Of a stretch of 64,000 nt of DNA, positions 22,391 through 30,765 are shown piece after piece. Origin of the DNA: UBA7985 sp965658725 (GTDB lineage: Bacteria > Pseudomonadota > Alphaproteobacteria > UBA7985); contig CBFHUI010000004.1 in NCBI GenBank assembly GCA_965658725.1, forward strand, positions 1 to 64,000, given 5' to 3'. The notes beneath the pieces are model-generated. The model worked only from the letters and a program-made list of their open reading frames with translations. It did no database searches and had not been told where the DNA came from. Position numbers and translations under genes: made by a program. The first letter of the stretch is position 1; every line of letters starts with the position of its first letter.

Positions 22391-23449
22391 CTAAGGCAAC
22401 TGTGCGAGCGCCCACTGGGCGCTTTCAGCCACGATTGAGTTTTCAGAGCGTGCGAGCTGCTTTAGTGGCTCGCGCGCTTTTTCTTGTCCTGAATTTCCTA
22501 AGCAAATGCTCAGGTTGCGCAGGAAGCGGACGATCCCGATGCGCTTGATGGGCGAGCCGGCGAAGGCTTCGCGAAAGCGCGTGTCATCGAAGTCGGTGAA
22601 GTCTAGCAGCTGCGCCTGATCCACCACATCCCGCGGCTTGAAGCCTGCTTCTGCGGTCGCCTGAGCAAACTTGTTCCACGGACAAACGGCAAGGCAGTCG
22701 TCACAGCCATAGATCCGGTTGCCCATAGCCTTTCGAAACGCCACGGGAATAGGGCCCTCGTGCTCGATGCTCAGATAAGCCAGACAGCGCGTGGCGTCCA
22801 ACTGATAGGGCGCCGGAATGGCCTGGGTGGGGCATATGTCGATGCAGCGGGTGCAGCTGCCGCAGTGGTCTTCGGTTGGCGTGTCGGGCGGCAGGTCGAA
22901 GCTTAGGTAAATCACCCCCAGAAACAGCCACGAGCCGAAGTCGGGAGAGACGAGGTTGGTGTGCTTGCCTTGCCAGCCCACTTGCGTCTGCGCGGCGAGG
23001 GCCTTTTCCGGCACTGGGGCTGTATCGACGAAGACTTTCAGCTCCCGGCCCGTCTGCTCCCCAATCCAACGCCCCAAACGCTTGAGACGCTTTTTGAGGA
23101 TGTCGTGATAGTCCCGGTTTTCGGCATAAACGGAGACATTGGCCCGCGCGGGCTGGCTCAGGCGCTTGAGCGGGTCGTCTTCCGGGCCATAGTTCAGGCC
23201 GACAATGACTGTTGAGCGCGCGTCGGGCCAAAGGGTTTGCGGGTCCGACCGCTGGTCGAGCCGGCGCTCCATCCAGTCCATGGTCCCGTGCTCGCCTTGA
23301 GCGACAAAGGACTGATAGCGGGCGGTGTTTCGCTGGGGGATGCTGGCCGGGCCGAACCCCACGCTGTCAAAGCCAAGCGCCAGCGCCTCCGCTCGGATCG
23401 CGTCGCGCAGCGCCGTGGGGTCAGAGAGGGTCGATGTCGCCTCGGGCAT
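22391..23449 (-). CDS. queG: Epoxyqueuosine reductase
   Basis: This 352-residue iron-sulfur, cobalamin-dependent enzyme performs the last step of queuosine synthesis, reducing epoxyqueuosine to queuosine in tRNA. Two ferredoxin-like 4Fe-4S motifs are visible: CGSCTRCIDICPTQAI and CDDCLAVCPW. The N-terminal domain has the YHDILKKRLK segment, and the C-terminal HEAT-like helices run to the end. I chose the ATG at 23449 (MPEATSTLSD); it overlaps the 3' end of tgt by 29 bases. It is last in a yhhQ-queA-tgt-queG series. The 3' end doubles as an antisense rpmB terminator. Confidence 0.95.
   Translation of the reverse strand: MPEATSTLSDPTALRDAIRAEALALGFDSVGFGPASIPQRNTARYQSFVAQGEHGTMDWMERRLDQRSDPQTLWPDARSTVIVGLNYGPEDDPLKRLSQPARANVSVYAENRDYHDILKKRLKRLGRWIGEQTGRELKVFVDTAPVPEKALAAQTQVGWQGKHTNLVSPDFGSWLFLGVIYLSFDLPPDTPTEDHCGSCTRCIDICPTQAIPAPYQLDATRCLAYLSIEHEGPIPVAFRKAMGNRIYGCDDCLAVCPWNKFAQATAEAGFKPRDVVDQAQLLDFTDFDDTRFREAFAGSPIKRIGIVRFLRNLSICLGNSGQEKAREPLKQLARSENSIVAESAQWALAQLP
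22447..22485 (+). terminator. Rho-independent terminator of rpmB, located inside the queG coding region
   Basis: On the plus strand AGCGTGCGAGC (22447-22457) pairs with GCTCGCGCGCT (22468-22478): 11 base pairs with a single G-U wobble and a 10-base loop. TTTTTCTT follows directly. It lies 57 bases past the rpmB stop, on the antisense strand of the queG 3' end. A second hairpin without a T-run (22407-22413 with 22417-22423) precedes it. Confidence 0.8.
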
Positions 23450-24551
23450 AGCCAGCCAGCACTCCCGCTTCAAAGTCCGCGAAGGCCCCGGCTTCAATCG
23501 CCGAGCGCATGCGCGCCATCAGGTCCTGATAGTGCTGGATATTGTGCCACGTCAGCAGCATCGCGCCGAGCATTTCGTCAGCGCGGTGCAAATGCCGGAT
23601 GTAGGCGCGGGAATAGTTGCGGCAGGCGGGGCAGCTACAGTCCTCATCGATCGGCCGTGGGTCGTCCTGATGCCGGGCGTTGCGCATGTTGATCGGGCCT
23701 CGCCAAGTGAAGGCCTGCCCCGTCCGTCCCGAGCGCGTTGGCAGCACGCAGTCGAACTGATCGACCCCGCGCTTGACCCCACCGATCAGATCCAAGGGCT
23801 TACCCACGCCCATAAGGTAACGTGGCTTTTCACGGGGGAGAAAGGGCTCGCAGACATCGAGCGTCTCAAACATCAGTTCCTGCCCCTCACCCACGGCCAG
23901 ACCGCCGATGGCGATGCCGTGGAAGTCCATGGGCGTCAGCGCCTTGATCGACTCTTCGCGCAAGTCCGCAAACACTGACCCTTGCGCAATACCATAAACC
24001 CCGTACCCGGTCCGCTCGACCCATGCCTCGCGTGAGCGCTTAGCCCAGCGCACGGAGAGCTGCATGGAGTTATAGGCCCCGGCTTTGTCGATCGGGAAAG
24101 GCGTGCACTCGTCCAGTGCCATGGTAATCGTAGCGTCCAGCAAGCGCTGGATGTCCATGGAATCTTCCGGCGTAAGCCTGTGCTTGGAGCCGTCGATATG
24201 GCTGCGGAAGGTCACGCCCTCCTCCGTCAGCTTGCGCAGATCAGCCAGCGACATGACTTGATAGCCGCCAGAATCGGTCAGGATCGGACCTTCCCAGTTC
24301 ATGAACTGGTGCAAGCCGCCAAGGTTATGGATGCGCTGTGCCGTTGGGCGGATCATCAGATGGTAGGTGTTGCCCAGAATGATTTCTGCGCCAGTGGAAC
24401 GCACGCTCTCGGGTGTCATGGCTTTGACAGTAGCGGCGGTGCCAACGGGCATGAAGGCAGGGGTTTCGACCGTGCCGTGCGCGGTGTGGATCCGACCCCG
24501 GCGCGCGGCGCCATCGGTGTTCAGAAGCTCAAAGGAAAATGGCGTGCTCAT
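23421..24551 (-). CDS. tgt: tRNA-guanine(34) transglycosylase
   Basis: This 376-residue enzyme exchanges guanine-34 of GUN anticodons for preQ1. The active-site loop DSGGYQVMSL and the conserved GGLAVGEG are present. The zinc site is the CSCPAC pair of cysteines, with a third and a histidine in RAYIRHLHRADEMLGAML. I chose the ATG at 24551 (MSTPFSFELL), which overlaps the queA stop as ATGA, indicating translational coupling. The product acts before QueA and QueG in the same pathway. Confidence 0.97.
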   Translation of the reverse strand: MSTPFSFELLNTDGAARRGRIHTAHGTVETPAFMPVGTAATVKAMTPESVRSTGAEIILGNTYHLMIRPTAQRIHNLGGLHQFMNWEGPILTDSGGYQVMSLADLRKLTEEGVTFRSHIDGSKHRLTPEDSMDIQRLLDATITMALDECTPFPIDKAGAYNSMQLSVRWAKRSREAWVERTGYGVYGIAQGSVFADLREESIKALTPMDFHGIAIGGLAVGEGQELMFETLDVCEPFLPREKPRYLMGVGKPLDLIGGVKRGVDQFDCVLPTRSGRTGQAFTWRGPINMRNARHQDDPRPIDEDCSCPACRNYSRAYIRHLHRADEMLGAMLLTWHNIQHYQDLMARMRSAIEAGAFADFEAGVLAGYARGDIDPL

Positions 24552-25597
24552 GAGGGGTCGCGAAGCTCCAGAAAACAACCGTCGCCGTAGCTGAAGAAGC
24601 GGTAGCGCTGGGCGACGGCGTGTGCGTAGGCGGCTTTCATGGCGTCCGTGCCGCTGAAGGCACAGACCAGCATGAACAGCGTCGATTGCGGTAAGTGAAA
24701 GTTGGTGATCAGCGCATCGACCACCTCGAAGCGGTCGCCGGGCTTGAGGAAAATATCCGTGTTCATCGCGCCTTCTTTCCCCCGCAGGCTTTCCAGCGCG
24801 CGCAGCACGGTCGTTCCCACCGCCACCACGCGCCGGCCTTCGGCCTTGGCGGCGCGGATACGGGCGGCGTTTTCGGCGTCCAGCGCGCAGGATTCGCTGT
24901 GCATCTGGTGGTCAGATACGTCGTCAACACGGACTGGGGCAAAGGTACCCAGACCGACGTCGAGCCGGACTTCTGCCGTCTCCAACCCCTTGGCCGTGAC
25001 CAGTGCGTCGAGGGTTTCCTCGTCGAAATGCAGGCTGGCCGTTGGTGCAGCGAGGGAGCCTTTCTCACGGCCGCAGAAGGTTCGGTAGTCGTCACGATCC
25101 TGCACTTCGCCACCCTTTTCCCGGCGGATATAGGGTGGGAGCGGCATGTGCCCCTGCGCGTCGATGGCGTCGAGCACGCTGCTGCCTTCTGCCGCGAAGC
25201 GCAGGCCGATGTCGGCACCATCCTTGGCCTCGACAGTGGCGGTCAGCGTGTCAGCGAACAGCAGGCGGTCGCCGGGTTCGAGCTTCTTGCCCGGCTTGGC
25301 GTAGCAGATCCACGTATCGCTCTGCTCCGTCTCGGCGACCAGCGTGACTTCGATCTGCCCGTCAAACACCCGCTCCCCCCGCTGCCGCCGACCGATCAGA
25401 CGGCTGGCAAAGACCTGCGAGTTGTTGAACACCAGCAAATCACCGGTGCGCAGGCAGGCGTCGAGTTGCGCGAAGGTTCGATCCACCAGCGCACCATCTG
25501 CCGCAACGTGCAGCAGCTTTGCCGCGGAACGGGGGTAGAGAGGGCGCTGCGCGATGAGGTCTTCGGGCAGCGCGAAATCGAAGTCGCTAAGCCGCAT
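24548..25597 (-). CDS. queA: S-adenosylmethionine:tRNA ribosyltransferase-isomerase
   Basis: This 349-residue enzyme transfers and isomerises the ribosyl moiety of SAM onto preQ1 in tRNA, forming epoxyqueuosine. The N-terminus MRLSDFDFALPEDLIAQRP is diagnostic, as are VGTTVLRALESL, the LITNFHLPQSTLFMLVCAF segment and YRFFSYGDGCF near the end. I chose the ATG at 25597; it overlaps the end of yhhQ by 11 bases, and the gene overlaps tgt by four bases. Confidence 0.97.
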   Translation of the reverse strand: MRLSDFDFALPEDLIAQRPLYPRSAAKLLHVAADGALVDRTFAQLDACLRTGDLLVFNNSQVFASRLIGRRQRGERVFDGQIEVTLVAETEQSDTWICYAKPGKKLEPGDRLLFADTLTATVEAKDGADIGLRFAAEGSSVLDAIDAQGHMPLPPYIRREKGGEVQDRDDYRTFCGREKGSLAAPTASLHFDEETLDALVTAKGLETAEVRLDVGLGTFAPVRVDDVSDHQMHSESCALDAENAARIRAAKAEGRRVVAVGTTVLRALESLRGKEGAMNTDIFLKPGDRFEVVDALITNFHLPQSTLFMLVCAFSGTDAMKAAYAHAVAQRYRFFSYGDGCFLELRDPS

Positions 25598-26186
25598 TCG
25601 TCGAGCCGGAGCGTGCAAAAACGCCGGCGATCAGAAGGCGGAAGGGCACGAGGGCGACGACGGCGACAACGACCTTCACGCCGAAATCAACCGACGCATA
25701 GTTCATCCAGTTACCGGCGCCGCTGGCCGCGATGCTGTAGAAAATCACAGTGTCGATCAGGCTGGCAATCAGGGAGCTGACCAAGGGCCCAAACCACCAG
25801 GCTTGCTGGCGCAGGGCGTTAAAGACGGACACGTCGAGTACTTGGCCAACGACAAAGGCGCTCAGTGAGCCCAGTGCAATCCGGCCTACAGACCACGGGT
25901 CGGTGAAACCTTCGCCAATGTTGCCGCCGCTGAGGAGGAAGTACGCCACCCCGCCCCCGAAACCGATGGCAATCACCCAAAACGCCCGCCGCGCGCCGAA
26001 CAGGCGGTTGATGACGTCGGTGATCAGAAAGGCGACAGGAAAGGTGAACTGGCCATAGTTGAACCAGTTGGCATTCAACCACTCGATCGGCATGGCGACG
26101 AGCACATTTGAGATATAGACGATAAAGGCCATGAGCGCGCCGGCAACCACCAGCGCAAGCAGATTGGCGTTCTGCTGCTGAGTCAT
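25587..26186 (-). CDS. yhhQ: Queuosine precursor transporter, YhhQ/DUF165 family
   Basis: This 199-residue inner-membrane protein has about six helices. Characteristic YhhQ segments are FPVAFLITDVINRLFG, ARRAFWVIAIGF and the second-half SSLIASLIDTVIFYSIA. The family imports preQ0 or preQ1. It is the promoter-proximal member of the queuosine cluster and overlaps queA. Its presence suggests salvage of the deazaguanine base, since no queC, queD, queE or queF is in the window. I looked for a preQ1 riboswitch in the 100 bases upstream and could not recognise one. Confidence 0.92.
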   Translation of the reverse strand: MTQQQNANLLALVVAGALMAFIVYISNVLVAMPIEWLNANWFNYGQFTFPVAFLITDVINRLFGARRAFWVIAIGFGGGVAYFLLSGGNIGEGFTDPWSVGRIALGSLSAFVVGQVLDVSVFNALRQQAWWFGPLVSSLIASLIDTVIFYSIAASGAGNWMNYASVDFGVKVVVAVVALVPFRLLIAGVFARSGSTNAA

Positions 26187-26286
26187 TTGTTTTCTCCAGT
26201 TTTTCCCCGTCTGCGGCCCAACGAGCAGGAGGCTCGCGGGTTCAACGCATCGGGTCGGGTAACGGCTTGCTTCTAGGGGATTTTTG

Positions 26287-27246
26287 TCACGGACGCCACA
26301 GCAAGACGGCGATCATGGTGGGCAGCAGACCTATGAAATTGTTGTCTGTCGCAACAAACACGAGGAACTCACCCGGATCGGAGGTCGCCATTACGGCGAC
26401 TGATTCCACATTCGCTACTGGACCCAGCAACGGGTCGAGGTCGAGGATGGCTTGGGGTTGCAGGCGGTTGCCTGCCGCGATGTCTTCAATCGGCACGACC
26501 ATCAGCCGATTGCTCAACGGCTCGCGCATGGAGACAAACTTGCGCTCGCTGATCACCAGAAAGCGGCCGTCGGGGGTGACGTCTGCACCGGTCGGGGCGA
26601 AGACCTGATCCCACTCGTAGACGAGGATTGGCCAGTCGTCCGGCTCGCCTTCATAAATCCAGGCGCGCAGACCCCCCTCGCGCTCGACCCCTTCAGCGAT
26701 GGCGAGCAAGCGGCTGTCGGGCAAGGTGGCGAGGGCTTCGACACCTTTGGAATTACGCGCAAGGCCCCGCAGAGCGGTGGGAACAGGCAGGTTGCTGATC
26801 CGTGTGCCCTCGCGCATGACGCCAACCCGGTGACGCTCCTCAAAGCCAAAGGCCAGCCGCTCTTCCCACACCGCCAGCGATTCTGCTTGCCGCGCGGGTA
26901 AGCCGGTTTGCGCATCCAGCAGCCGTTCGATGGTCAGCCGATCATCTCGAAACCCTGTCACCCTTAGGCCTGATCCGGTTTCAAACAGTAGGTCGCCTCG
27001 CAGCAGATCGCCATTGTCAGTCACAGCCAGAATGCGGATGCCGTCGGCGGTCCCTGCCGGCACCAGCCCAGCCCCCAGACCGCTCACCCCACCCAGCCGC
27101 CGGTCGTCTGAGCTCAGCGCCAGCCCGCCAACCCAAGTGAAAGCGTCAGGCAGTTCTGCAGGTTCGGGCAGGGGGGTGCTCACAAGGGACACGTGACGCT
27201 GTGCCAGTGCTGCAGGCGGCGCGGTCAGAACCAGCGTCGCAAACAT
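26287..27246 (-). CDS. Exported esterase-like activity of phytase family protein
   Basis: This 319-residue protein has a signal peptide (MFATLVLTAPPAALAQ). It matches the phytase-like esterase family (PF13449), a beta-propeller fold. Visible family segments are GGVSGLGAGL, AVTDNGDLL, RQAESLAVW, KGVEALATLPD and ANVESVAVM. It is probably periplasmic; the substrate is unknown and phytase activity is not established for the family. The ATG at 27246 fits the signal peptide best. Further upstream extension would read through the infB terminator hairpins. In rhizobia this family lies near cobT and rpmB; here it sits between infB and yhhQ. Confidence 0.82.
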   Translation of the reverse strand: MFATLVLTAPPAALAQRHVSLVSTPLPEPAELPDAFTWVGGLALSSDDRRLGGVSGLGAGLVPAGTADGIRILAVTDNGDLLRGDLLFETGSGLRVTGFRDDRLTIERLLDAQTGLPARQAESLAVWEERLAFGFEERHRVGVMREGTRISNLPVPTALRGLARNSKGVEALATLPDSRLLAIAEGVEREGGLRAWIYEGEPDDWPILVYEWDQVFAPTGADVTPDGRFLVISERKFVSMREPLSNRLMVVPIEDIAAGNRLQPQAILDLDPLLGPVANVESVAVMATSDPGEFLVFVATDNNFIGLLPTMIAVLLWRP

Positions 27247-27262
27247 CAGGCTGCAGAACGGC

Positions 27263-27317
27263 AAAAGGCCCCCGAAGCGGGAGCCCTTTGGCGGAGCCTT
27301 GGCGTTGCAAGGCTCCG
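27263..27317 (-). terminator. Two tandem hairpins downstream of infB
   Basis: Reading on the minus strand, a perfect 10-base stem (CGGAGCCTTG 27292-27301 with CAAGGCTCCG 27308-27317) comes first. It is followed by a 12-base stem (27278-27289 with 27263-27274, two G-U pairs, three-base loop) that ends in TTTT. The second is a good Rho-independent terminator for the rimP-infB transcript; the first may protect the 3' end. Confidence 0.75.
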
Positions 27318-27344
27318 TTCGATGCAAGGATGCAGTGGCGAACA

Positions 27345-30014
27345 CTAGAGCTGGCGAGCGATTTCTTCGATCTCGAAGCACTCGATCTGATCGCCGACCT
27401 GAACGTCCTGATAGTTCTCGAAGGCCATACCACATTCCAGACCGTTGGCGACTTCGCGGACTTCATCCTTGAAGCGGCGGAGGGTCTTGAGCGTGCCTTC
27501 GTGAATAACCGTATCGTCGCGCAGCAAGCGCACTTTGGCGCCGCGCTTGACCACACCTTCGGTAATCCGACAACCAGCCACGCGACCGACCTTCGTAACG
27601 TTGAAGGTTTCGAGGATCGTTGCGTAGCCCAGGAAGTTTTCGCGCTGTTCGGGCTTGAGCAGGCCGCTCATCATCGCTTTCACGTCGTCCACCAGCTCGT
27701 AGATGATCGAGTAGTAGCGGATGTCGATGCCGTCACGCTTGGCGCTTTCGCGCGCTTGCGCATTGGCTCGGACGTTGAAACCGACGACCATGGCGTTAGA
27801 GGCACGCGCCAGCGTGATGTCAGACTCGGTGATACCGCCCACGCCTTGGTGCAGGACGTTGACTTTGACCTCTTCGGTGGACAGCTTCTGCAGCGTACCG
27901 ATGATGGCTTCAACCGAGCCGTGTACGTCACCCTTGATGACCACCGGCAGTTCTTCTGCCGTGCCTTCCTTGAGGGCGGAGAACATGGACTCGAGACTGC
28001 CTTTGGACGCCAGCGAAGCGGCTTCCTTGGCTTTTGCCTGCCGGAATTCAGCAACTTCCCGGGCGCGCGCTTCGGACTCAACCACGACGAACTCGTCACC
28101 GGCAACCGGGGTTCCGTTGAGGCCGAGGACTTCGATCGGGGTTGATGGTTTGGCTTGCTTGACCTGCTTGCCCTGATCGTTGATCAGCGCCCGCACTTTG
28201 CCCCACTCGGAGCCAGCGACGAAAATGTCACCGATGTTCAGCGTGCCGCGCTGGATCAGGACGGTCGCAACGGAGCCACGGCCCTTTTCCATCTTGGATT
28301 CGACCACCGCACCGGAAGCCCGGCTGTCGGCGTTGGCCTGCAAGTCCAGAACTTCAGTCTGCAGCTCGATGGCTTCAAGCAAGGCATCCATGCCGTCGCC
28401 CTTGAGCGCAGAGACGTGCGCGACCTGGACTTCACCACCCATGGATTCGACCTGCACTTCGTACTGCAGCAATTCCTGCTCGACATTCAGCGGGTTCGCG
28501 TCGGGCTTGTCACACTTGTTCACCGCCACGATCATCGGCACACCGGCCGCTTTTGCGTGGGCGATGGCTTCCTGCGTCTGAGGCATGATGCCGTCATCGG
28601 CCGCGACCACAAGGATCACCATATCCGTAACGTTCGCCCCGCGGGCGCGCATCTCGGTAAAGGCAGCGTGGCCCGGTGTGTCGAGGAAGGTGATCAGCTT
28701 GCCGCTTGGCGCAGTAATCTGGTAGGCGCCGATGTGCTGCGTGATGCCGCCAGCCTCACCGGAGACCACGTTGGCCTTGCGGTAGAAGTCGAGAATCGAG
28801 GTCTTGCCGTGGTCAACGTGACCCATGACGGTCACAACCGGCGGACGCGGGGCCTTAACGCCAGCGTCATCCACAGGGGTTGCGAGACCTTCGAGGACGT
28901 CTGCGTCAGCAACACGACGGATTTCGTGGCCCAGCTCTTCGACCACGAGTTCAGCGGTATCGGCATCGATCGACTGGTTGACCGTCGCCATCACGCCCAT
29001 TTTCATCAGCACGCGAATGACGTCGCCAGAGCGCTCGGCCATCCGGTTGGCGAGTTCGCCGACAGTGATGGTTTCAGGCACGACAACTTCACGCACGATT
29101 TTCTGCTGCGTCGCGAGCGCTTCCTTGGCGCGCTGCTTTTCCCGCTCCCGCTGACGCCGGATGGAGGACAGGGAACGCATGCGATCCTCATCGCCCTCGA
29201 GCGCGTCGGCAACGGACATCTTGGAGCTGCGACGACGACCGGAGTCGTTCTTTGCACGCAAGGTGGTTTTCTTGGCCTGCTCGTCCGCGCCTTTGGCTTT
29301 CTTCACGCGACCAAAAACGGGAGCCTCTTCCGGACCGCGCTGCGGGCGCGGAGGCGCCTCGCCTTTCTTGGTGCGGGGGCGCTCTGCTTCGGGCGGTGCC
29401 GTGGCGGCTACTATTGGGGCGCTCGGGCCGTCATCGCGAGGAGACGGCTTGGACGCCTGTGCAGCAGCCTTTTTGGCGTCTTCGCTTTCGCGTTCAGACT
29501 GGCGGCGGGCTTCTTCAGCCTCGGCGAGCTGGCGCAGCTCATCCTGCCGTGCGCGCTCGGACGCTTCGCGGGCTTTCCGCTCCTGCTCCCGCCGGGCGGT
29601 CTCTTCGGCAAGCTGCGCGGCGCGCTCTGCTTCGCGGGCCTTGGCCTGCTCCAGAACCGCCATACGCTTGACGCGTTCGGACGCGGTCAGGTTGTCGTTG
29701 CTGTCCGCAGCAGCGGCCGGTGTACGGCGCGCAGCTGGCGGGGCAGCCGCGTCACTAGAAGGCGTGGATTTCTTGAGGCTGGCGAGCCCTTCGGCCAGTT
29801 CCTGATTCGGAACGGCCGCCATCTTACCCGTGCTGCCGCGTTCGAAGGTACGCTTGGTACGCTTCTCCACCACGACCGTCTTCGAGCGTCCATGGCTAAA
29901 GGACTGCTTTACCTGACCGGCATCAACCGTTTTACGAAGTTCCAGCTTGCCGGGCTTTGACAAGCGCAGCGGCTGCTTGGAATCTTGGTTGTTGTTTTCG
30001 TTTTCGTTGGACAT
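27345..30014 (-). CDS. infB: Translation initiation factor IF-2
   Basis: This 889-residue GTPase places initiator fMet-tRNA in the ribosomal P site. Residues 1-310 are the variable, highly charged N-terminal region, rich in Ala, Arg, Glu and Lys; residues about 110-180 form a likely long helix of EAR and ERA repeats. The IF2-N domain is about 312-365. The G domain starts with GHVDHGKT at 398-405, followed by DTPGH and NKCD. The C-terminal beta-barrel and C1/C2 domains end with YQDVQVGDQIECFE. It is the last gene of rimP-nusA-ylxR-infB. rbfA does not follow it; it lies at 59.8 kb. Confidence 0.98.
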   Translation of the reverse strand: MSNENENNNQDSKQPLRLSKPGKLELRKTVDAGQVKQSFSHGRSKTVVVEKRTKRTFERGSTGKMAAVPNQELAEGLASLKKSTPSSDAAAPPAARRTPAAAADSNDNLTASERVKRMAVLEQAKAREAERAAQLAEETARREQERKAREASERARQDELRQLAEAEEARRQSERESEDAKKAAAQASKPSPRDDGPSAPIVAATAPPEAERPRTKKGEAPPRPQRGPEEAPVFGRVKKAKGADEQAKKTTLRAKNDSGRRRSSKMSVADALEGDEDRMRSLSSIRRQREREKQRAKEALATQQKIVREVVVPETITVGELANRMAERSGDVIRVLMKMGVMATVNQSIDADTAELVVEELGHEIRRVADADVLEGLATPVDDAGVKAPRPPVVTVMGHVDHGKTSILDFYRKANVVSGEAGGITQHIGAYQITAPSGKLITFLDTPGHAAFTEMRARGANVTDMVILVVAADDGIMPQTQEAIAHAKAAGVPMIVAVNKCDKPDANPLNVEQELLQYEVQVESMGGEVQVAHVSALKGDGMDALLEAIELQTEVLDLQANADSRASGAVVESKMEKGRGSVATVLIQRGTLNIGDIFVAGSEWGKVRALINDQGKQVKQAKPSTPIEVLGLNGTPVAGDEFVVVESEARAREVAEFRQAKAKEAASLASKGSLESMFSALKEGTAEELPVVIKGDVHGSVEAIIGTLQKLSTEEVKVNVLHQGVGGITESDITLARASNAMVVGFNVRANAQARESAKRDGIDIRYYSIIYELVDDVKAMMSGLLKPEQRENFLGYATILETFNVTKVGRVAGCRITEGVVKRGAKVRLLRDDTVIHEGTLKTLRRFKDEVREVANGLECGMAFENYQDVQVGDQIECFEIEEIARQL

Positions 30015-30122
30015 TTAGTCTTTCGTCGCCTTCTAAGCGCGGCATCGGCCGCGTCATCATTGGGGGGTTGTCAGCACATTGCGTTCATACCCGTGTGTTC
30101 TGGTTCCCGAAGGAAGCCGTTA

Positions 30123-30734
30123 CTATGAAGCCGCCTCGGCGACCGGTGTGCGGGGCGCGGCCATGACGCTGAGCAGCGCATGGTCGGCCTTTATTGTCTT
30201 CGCCATTCCGGCGTCGGTAACGCCGGAACAGACTGCTGTTGCGCGACCCAGGGCCTGAGCCAGGATCTGCGCGGTTTCGCTTCGCAAGACTGCGGTTGCC
30301 GTGTCCTCTGCGATCCGGATCATCGGATCGAGCGTATTCGGACTGCCATCGGAGGCCAGAACCAGCAGCCGCAGCTTGCCTTGTCTGAGCTTGTCCTTGG
30401 TCTTTTCAGTCCCCACAACCAGCGCCCCCGAACGGCGCGCTAACCCCAGTCGATCCAGCATGATCTGCCGGATCTGTGTTTCTACCCGTACCGCCAAATC
30501 TGCAGGCACAGACGCCTCAGTTTTGGCAGAACGCGCAAAAGCGTTCTTCTTGACCGCAGTCTCTAGCACATCCCGTCGGGGAATTAACCAGATTCCACGG
30601 CCCGGCAGACGCTTGCCCATGTCAAAGGTCACTTGACCCGCAGGATCGAGGACAAAGCGCAGCATGTCGCTGCGGTCTGCGCTCTCTCCTGTAACGGCGC
30701 ATTTGCGCTGCGGGTCTTTCTTGCTCATGGGCAT
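30123..30734 (-). CDS. ylxR: YlxR (RnpM, DUF448) RNA-binding protein with a C-terminal L7Ae-like domain
   Basis: This 203-residue protein joins two domains that are separate genes (ylxR and ylxQ) in Firmicutes. Residues 1-90 are DUF448: RKCAVTGESADRSDMLRFV and GRGIWLIPRRDVLETA, ending with an AFARSAK patch. Residues about 95-190 look like an L7Ae/L30e RNA-binding fold (LGLARRSGALVVGTEKTKDK). It probably binds structured RNA such as RNase P or kink-turns. The fusion is common in alphaproteobacteria. Start MPMSKK at 30734 or MSKK at 30728 cannot be separated. It sits between nusA and infB as usual. Confidence 0.92.
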   Translation of the reverse strand: MPMSKKDPQRKCAVTGESADRSDMLRFVLDPAGQVTFDMGKRLPGRGIWLIPRRDVLETAVKKNAFARSAKTEASVPADLAVRVETQIRQIMLDRLGLARRSGALVVGTEKTKDKLRQGKLRLLVLASDGSPNTLDPMIRIAEDTATAVLRSETAQILAQALGRATAVCSGVTDAGMAKTIKADHALLSVMAAPRTPVAEAAS

Positions 30735-30765
30735 GTGTGCGTCTTTTCAGCTGGTTCTCCCTGCC

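Noticed and set aside
26221..26250. Sequence resembling a tRNA T-arm (GGGTTCAA)
   Set aside because: The flanking bases cannot form the T-stem and no acceptor or anticodon arm is present.
26187..26286. Possible preQ1 riboswitch upstream of yhhQ
   Set aside because: I could not find the short preQ1-I core or a convincing pseudoknot; only a small CGAGC/GCTCG hairpin is present. A covariance-model search would settle it.
28155..29960. 601-residue plus-strand frame
   Set aside because: It is the complement of infB and reads as low-complexity His/Arg/Phe sequence with no motif.
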